Positions 19,290 to 21,818 of a stretch of 21,818 nt of DNA are shown piece after piece (positions within the stretch are counted from its first letter, which is position 1; each line of letters opens with the position of its first letter). This stretch comes from a virus: IMG/VR virus record IMGVR_UViG_3300030060_005255, positions 1 through 21,818 of that record; one strand, given 5' to 3'. The notes under the pieces were generated by a model. That model saw only the letters and a program-made list of their open reading frames with translations, searched no databases and was not told the origin of the DNA. The position numbers and the translations under genes are program-made.

Positions 19290-21818
19290 ATGAGTCAGCA
19301 ACCCGGAACCCCCTACTCTTTCCCCGATGGCACACCCGAGATTCTAGATCTTCCCTACGGCCCCGCCATGGGTCAGTACTTTGACGCAGAAGGCAGACCG
19401 GGAAGTTATGTTGATCTTGGTTACGGTTCTCAAAGGACGGGTTTCCAGCCTCAAGGGACCGGCGGTGGTCAAGGGTCGCAACTTCCTGATTGGGTAGTAC
19501 CCCCACCGCCCGGCTCCATGAACACGATGATGGTAAGCTCCGTGACAAATCCGTACACGGGCGAAACGGTTACGGTGCCTTCTGGCGGTTATTCTGTGAA
19601 TGATGAAGCCGCAAGAGCGGCGGCAGAGAATCCACAGCCAGCTCAACCGCCCGCTACTCAAGATCAAGTGGCGCCCCCGCAGGTTAGCAACGAGGCGCCT
19701 TTTGTCAGCGGCATAGCACGCCGCGATGTCTCGATGGACCCCATCATTCAGCAGTTGCTGTTTGGGGATGCCACGCAGACTGGCTTCTTGCCCGGCGCTT
19801 TTCGAGCAGCAGAGCGCACGTTCTTTGACGATCAGGGTAGGCCAATCGTCATACCGCAGGCCATTGCTGGACTCACTGCCGACCAACAGCTCGCCGCCGA
19901 TATTGCGCGGTCTCAGGTCGGTCAACAGCTTCCATTTCTGAGTGCGGCAGAGCAGGCGTACGGACGCGGACTGGCGGCTCTTACCAGCGGACTTGACGAG
20001 CAGAGAGATTTCGCTCGCGGCGCCTTGACGGATTATTCCAGTGAGCTGCAGGAAGCATTGGGTTTAGGACGCAGAGCTGCTGGCAGATTTGGCGAAGATC
20101 TGGGGCAAATTGAAGGTCTGGCAGAACAGGCAGAAAGAGATCTTGGTCGTAGGGTTGAAGATGCCACTGGCACCTTGCGCGGCGGTGTTTCTACGCTGGA
20201 GCAACAGCTCGATAGGGCTTTGGGTAGAGAGCAGCTCGCAATTGATGACTTCAGCGGTGATCTTGGTGGCTCTCTCGCAGAGCGAAGGCGTGCTATTTCT
20301 GGATTACAGCCGGGCCTTGGGCGGTCTGAGCAGGCGCTTCGATCTGCAATCGGTGGGCTTGATCGCCGCTTAGGAGCGTCAGAACTCGGCTCAGCCAGAG
20401 GGGTCAGTGATCTCGGATCTAGGCTGAGTGAGTCGGAGGCCAGACTGAGAGCGACCACGGGTGGCTTTGATCCAAGGATGACAGGAGAGTTTTACGATCC
20501 CTTCGAGCAGGCGGTGGTGCAGCAAACCATCGAAGATGTTCTGGAGGGTGCTGATCAAGCGGACATCGCACAGCGGGCGCGAGACATCCAGACAGGTGGT
20601 GAGTCTGCATTTGGCTCCAGAGCCAGACTGACGGCCGAGGAGCGAAGAGAAGCGCTGGGTCGCGGTCTGGCAGACAGAATATCTGCAATTCGCTCTGGAG
20701 GCTTCCAGCGGGCGCAGCAGACGGCGCTTGGTGAGTTTGCTCGTCAACAGGCCGCGCAAAGACAGGCCGCAACAGGATTGGCGTCTTTGGCTGGTCAACG
20801 CTTTGGCGCAGGGGAGCAACTGGCTACGAGACTCGGCACAGGCGCTCAGCAAAGATTTGGTGCAGGCAGCAGGTTGGCGGATCAAATTGGACAGCGTGCT
20901 CAACTTGAAAGCGGTGCAGGTGAGCGTATGGCGGGCGCATTGAGCGACGCCGCACAACAAAGGCTTGCCGCGCAACAACGATTCAGTAGCCAGATTGCGG
21001 GCTTGGCTGGTCAAAGATTTGGCGCCGCCAAAGATTTGACAGGTCAGCAGATGTCTGCGGCTTCGGCACAACAGGCTGCATCACAGGCACGACAGGCCAC
21101 CCTCGGTCAAACAGCCGCACAGAGACTCGCCTCTCAGCAACAACTGGCTCAACAGCAGAGTAATCTTGCCAATCAACGCATGGCTGCACAGCAGAATTAT
21201 TCAAATATGTTAGGTCAACAAGCACAGTTGCGGCAGGGCGCTCAAACTCAGTTTGGTCAGCAGATGACGGGGTTAGGTCAGAACGTAGCGGCGGCAGGTG
21301 CTCAGGACGTGGCAAGCTTGCAGGGTATTGGCGGACAACAGCAGGCTCTAAATCAGGCTCAGCTCGATGCGCAGAGGAATGCTTTGTTGCAGGCTCAGCA
21401 GGCACCGATGCAACAATATCAAAGCCTATTGCCTTTCGTTCAGCTTGCCGGACAGCAAACTGGTCCAAGCCAGATAGGTACAGAGTTCGCCCCTATGCCG
21501 AGCGCGTTGCAGGCAGGCTTGGGTGCTGGTCTGGCAACACTCGGAGCCTTGGGCAACTTCTTTGGCCAAGGACAACAGGCGGCTATGCAGCAGCAAGCGC
21601 TGGATCAGGGCCAGCAGGCGCTGAACATACAAGCTCAGCAAGCTGGGGTAACCCCTCCGCCACCCGCAAGTAATCAAATAGATTCTCTGACACAATTAGC
21701 ACAAGCAGGATTCCAGCTATTCCCACCACAAGGGCAACAGCAGGAGATCCCTAATTTTGCACCGTATCTGCCACAACTTCCCGAGAACACTCCAAACTTC
21801 GCGCCTTACTTGCCCGGT
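19290..21818 (+). CDS. Large Ala/Gln-rich internal virion (ejection) protein candidate, 18-residue repeats, 3' end cut off
   Basis: An open frame from ATG 19290 to the window edge, 843 codons without a stop. After a Pro/Gly/Gln-rich N-terminus (1-145) and a segment with FDDQGRPIVIPQAIAGL (178-194), residues 224-385 form nine 18-residue helical repeats. A conserved non-repetitive core follows (about 393-471, with GEFYDPFEQAVVQQTIEDVL, then FGSRARLTAEERREALGRGL), then twelve more 18-residue Ala/Gln repeats (485-700). A Gly/Leu/Ala-rich hydrophobic segment (ALQAGLGAGLATLGALGNFF, 738-757) and a Pro/Gln tail with NFAPYLP twice end the visible part. I recall the core from marine phage structural proteins. 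Long helical Ala/Gln build and position fit an ejected conduit protein in the style of P22 gp20 or T7 gp15/gp16; a fibre is the alternative. The start is one base after the previous stop. Confidence 0.8.
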   Translation, partial: MSQQPGTPYSFPDGTPEILDLPYGPAMGQYFDAEGRPGSYVDLGYGSQRTGFQPQGTGGGQGSQLPDWVVPPPPGSMNTMMVSSVTNPYTGETVTVPSGGYSVNDEAARAAAENPQPAQPPATQDQVAPPQVSNEAPFVSGIARRDVSMDPIIQQLLFGDATQTGFLPGAFRAAERTFFDDQGRPIVIPQAIAGLTADQQLAADIARSQVGQQLPFLSAAEQAYGRGLAALTSGLDEQRDFARGALTDYSSELQEALGLGRRAAGRFGEDLGQIEGLAEQAERDLGRRVEDATGTLRGGVSTLEQQLDRALGREQLAIDDFSGDLGGSLAERRRAISGLQPGLGRSEQALRSAIGGLDRRLGASELGSARGVSDLGSRLSESEARLRATTGGFDPRMTGEFYDPFEQAVVQQTIEDVLEGADQADIAQRARDIQTGGESAFGSRARLTAEERREALGRGLADRISAIRSGGFQRAQQTALGEFARQQAAQRQAATGLASLAGQRFGAGEQLATRLGTGAQQRFGAGSRLADQIGQRAQLESGAGERMAGALSDAAQQRLAAQQRFSSQIAGLAGQRFGAAKDLTGQQMSAASAQQAASQARQATLGQTAAQRLASQQQLAQQQSNLANQRMAAQQNYSNMLGQQAQLRQGAQTQFGQQMTGLGQNVAAAGAQDVASLQGIGGQQQALNQAQLDAQRNALLQAQQAPMQQYQSLLPFVQLAGQQTGPSQIGTEFAPMPSALQAGLGAGLATLGALGNFFGQGQQAAMQQQALDQGQQALNIQAQQAGVTPPPPASNQIDSLTQLAQAGFQLFPPQGQQQEIPNFAPYLPQLPENTPNFAPYLPG
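19959..20444 (+). repeat. Protein-level 18-residue repeat array 1 (nine units, 54 bases each)
   Basis: Units start at residues 224, 242, 260, 278, 296, 314, 332, 350 and 368 of the last gene. In every unit position 4 is Gly or Ala, position 8 is Leu, Phe or Tyr, and position 12 is Leu or Val. Position 5 is Leu, Ile, Val or Ala in eight of nine, and position 2 is often Arg. DNA identity between units is low, so the repeat is old. Confidence 0.75.
20742..21389 (+). repeat. Protein-level 18-residue repeat array 2 (twelve units, 54 bases each)
   Basis: Units start at residues 485 to 683 in steps of 18. Position 5 is Ala in ten of twelve units, position 17 is Ala in nine and Gly in two, position 13 is mostly Leu, Ile or Met, and several units open with QR and a hydrophobic residue. 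The best-preserved opening is QRFGA at residues 503, 521 and 575 (20796, 20850, 21012). DNA between the 20787 and 21003 copies is still visibly similar over about 24 bases. Confidence 0.75.
21750..21815 (+). repeat. Duplicated octapeptide PNFAPYLP encoded by different codons
   Basis: The octapeptide occurs at 21750-21773 and again at 21792-21815, separated by QLPENT. All eight codons differ between the copies while every amino acid is identical. The array may continue beyond the window edge. Confidence 0.85.

Noticed and set aside
20391-21071. Long minus-strand open frame (226 codons), with neighbours at 20033-20458, 20983-21468 and 21426-21695
   Set aside because: They lie wholly antisense to the Gln/Ala-rich plus-strand gene, whose CAG, CAA and GCN codons seldom give stop codons in reverse. 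No ribosome sites or recognisable protein motifs, and all other genes are on the plus strand.
1-21818. tRNA genes, CRISPR arrays, insertion sequences, integrase, attachment sites, tape measure or sheath genes
   Set aside because: Looked for on both strands by reading; none seen. The coding space is almost fully used by virion genes, and absence of long-tail genes supports the podovirus-like reading.

Overview
The window is part of a double-stranded DNA bacteriophage genome. It is the virion-building module of a tailed phage with a podovirus-like plan. All 29 coding regions I support lie on the plus strand, tightly packed, mostly with 1-11 base start/stop overlaps. There is no tape measure, tail tube or sheath gene, while portal, two adaptor-type proteins, a large nozzle/hub candidate and two large internal-protein candidates are present. 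Many proteins look like families I remember from uncultured marine phages (Mediterranean fosmid phages, pelagiphage-like podoviruses). That is recall, not a search, and the host is unknown. I saw no tRNA, CRISPR array, integrase, attachment site or insertion sequence.

Layout. (1) 1-148: the 3' end of a lysozyme-type endolysin. (2) 141-7901, packaging and head: large terminase, portal, two small proteins, a GroES-like co-chaperonin that appears to start at TTG, a scaffold candidate, a small conserved protein, a decoration-type protein and the major capsid protein. (3) 7902-8027: a strong intrinsic terminator with a UUCG loop, then a weak promoter candidate. (4) 8028-9157: two beta-rich virion proteins. 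(5) 9160-11476: a run of small lysine-rich proteins around a larger low-complexity protein. Two carry perfect 12-residue EF-hand loops and one is built from 11-residue Met/Lys/Gly repeats. (6) 11477-14829: a His-rich conserved protein, neck/adaptor proteins, a small protein with a decayed zinc-ribbon-like motif, and a Rossmann-like putative enzyme. (7) 14833-17480: virion protein, nozzle/hub candidate and a small protein. (8) 17477-21818: two large putative internal (ejection) proteins; the second is open to the window edge (at least 843 codons).

How they work together. Terminase pumps DNA through the portal into a shell assembled on the scaffold. The phage GroES probably helps host GroEL fold a phage protein, with capsid the obvious candidate. 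Decoration proteins coat the shell, adaptors and nozzle close it, and the last two proteins are candidates for DNA ejection across the envelope.

The most striking unexplained structure is in the last gene: two arrays of 18-residue repeats (9-10 units and 12 units) flank a non-repetitive core. Eighteen residues equal five turns of an undistorted alpha helix, so one face is kept for many units. The second is a short shared motif (GGxV, then RGxGA) at the ends of otherwise unrelated proteins across the window.
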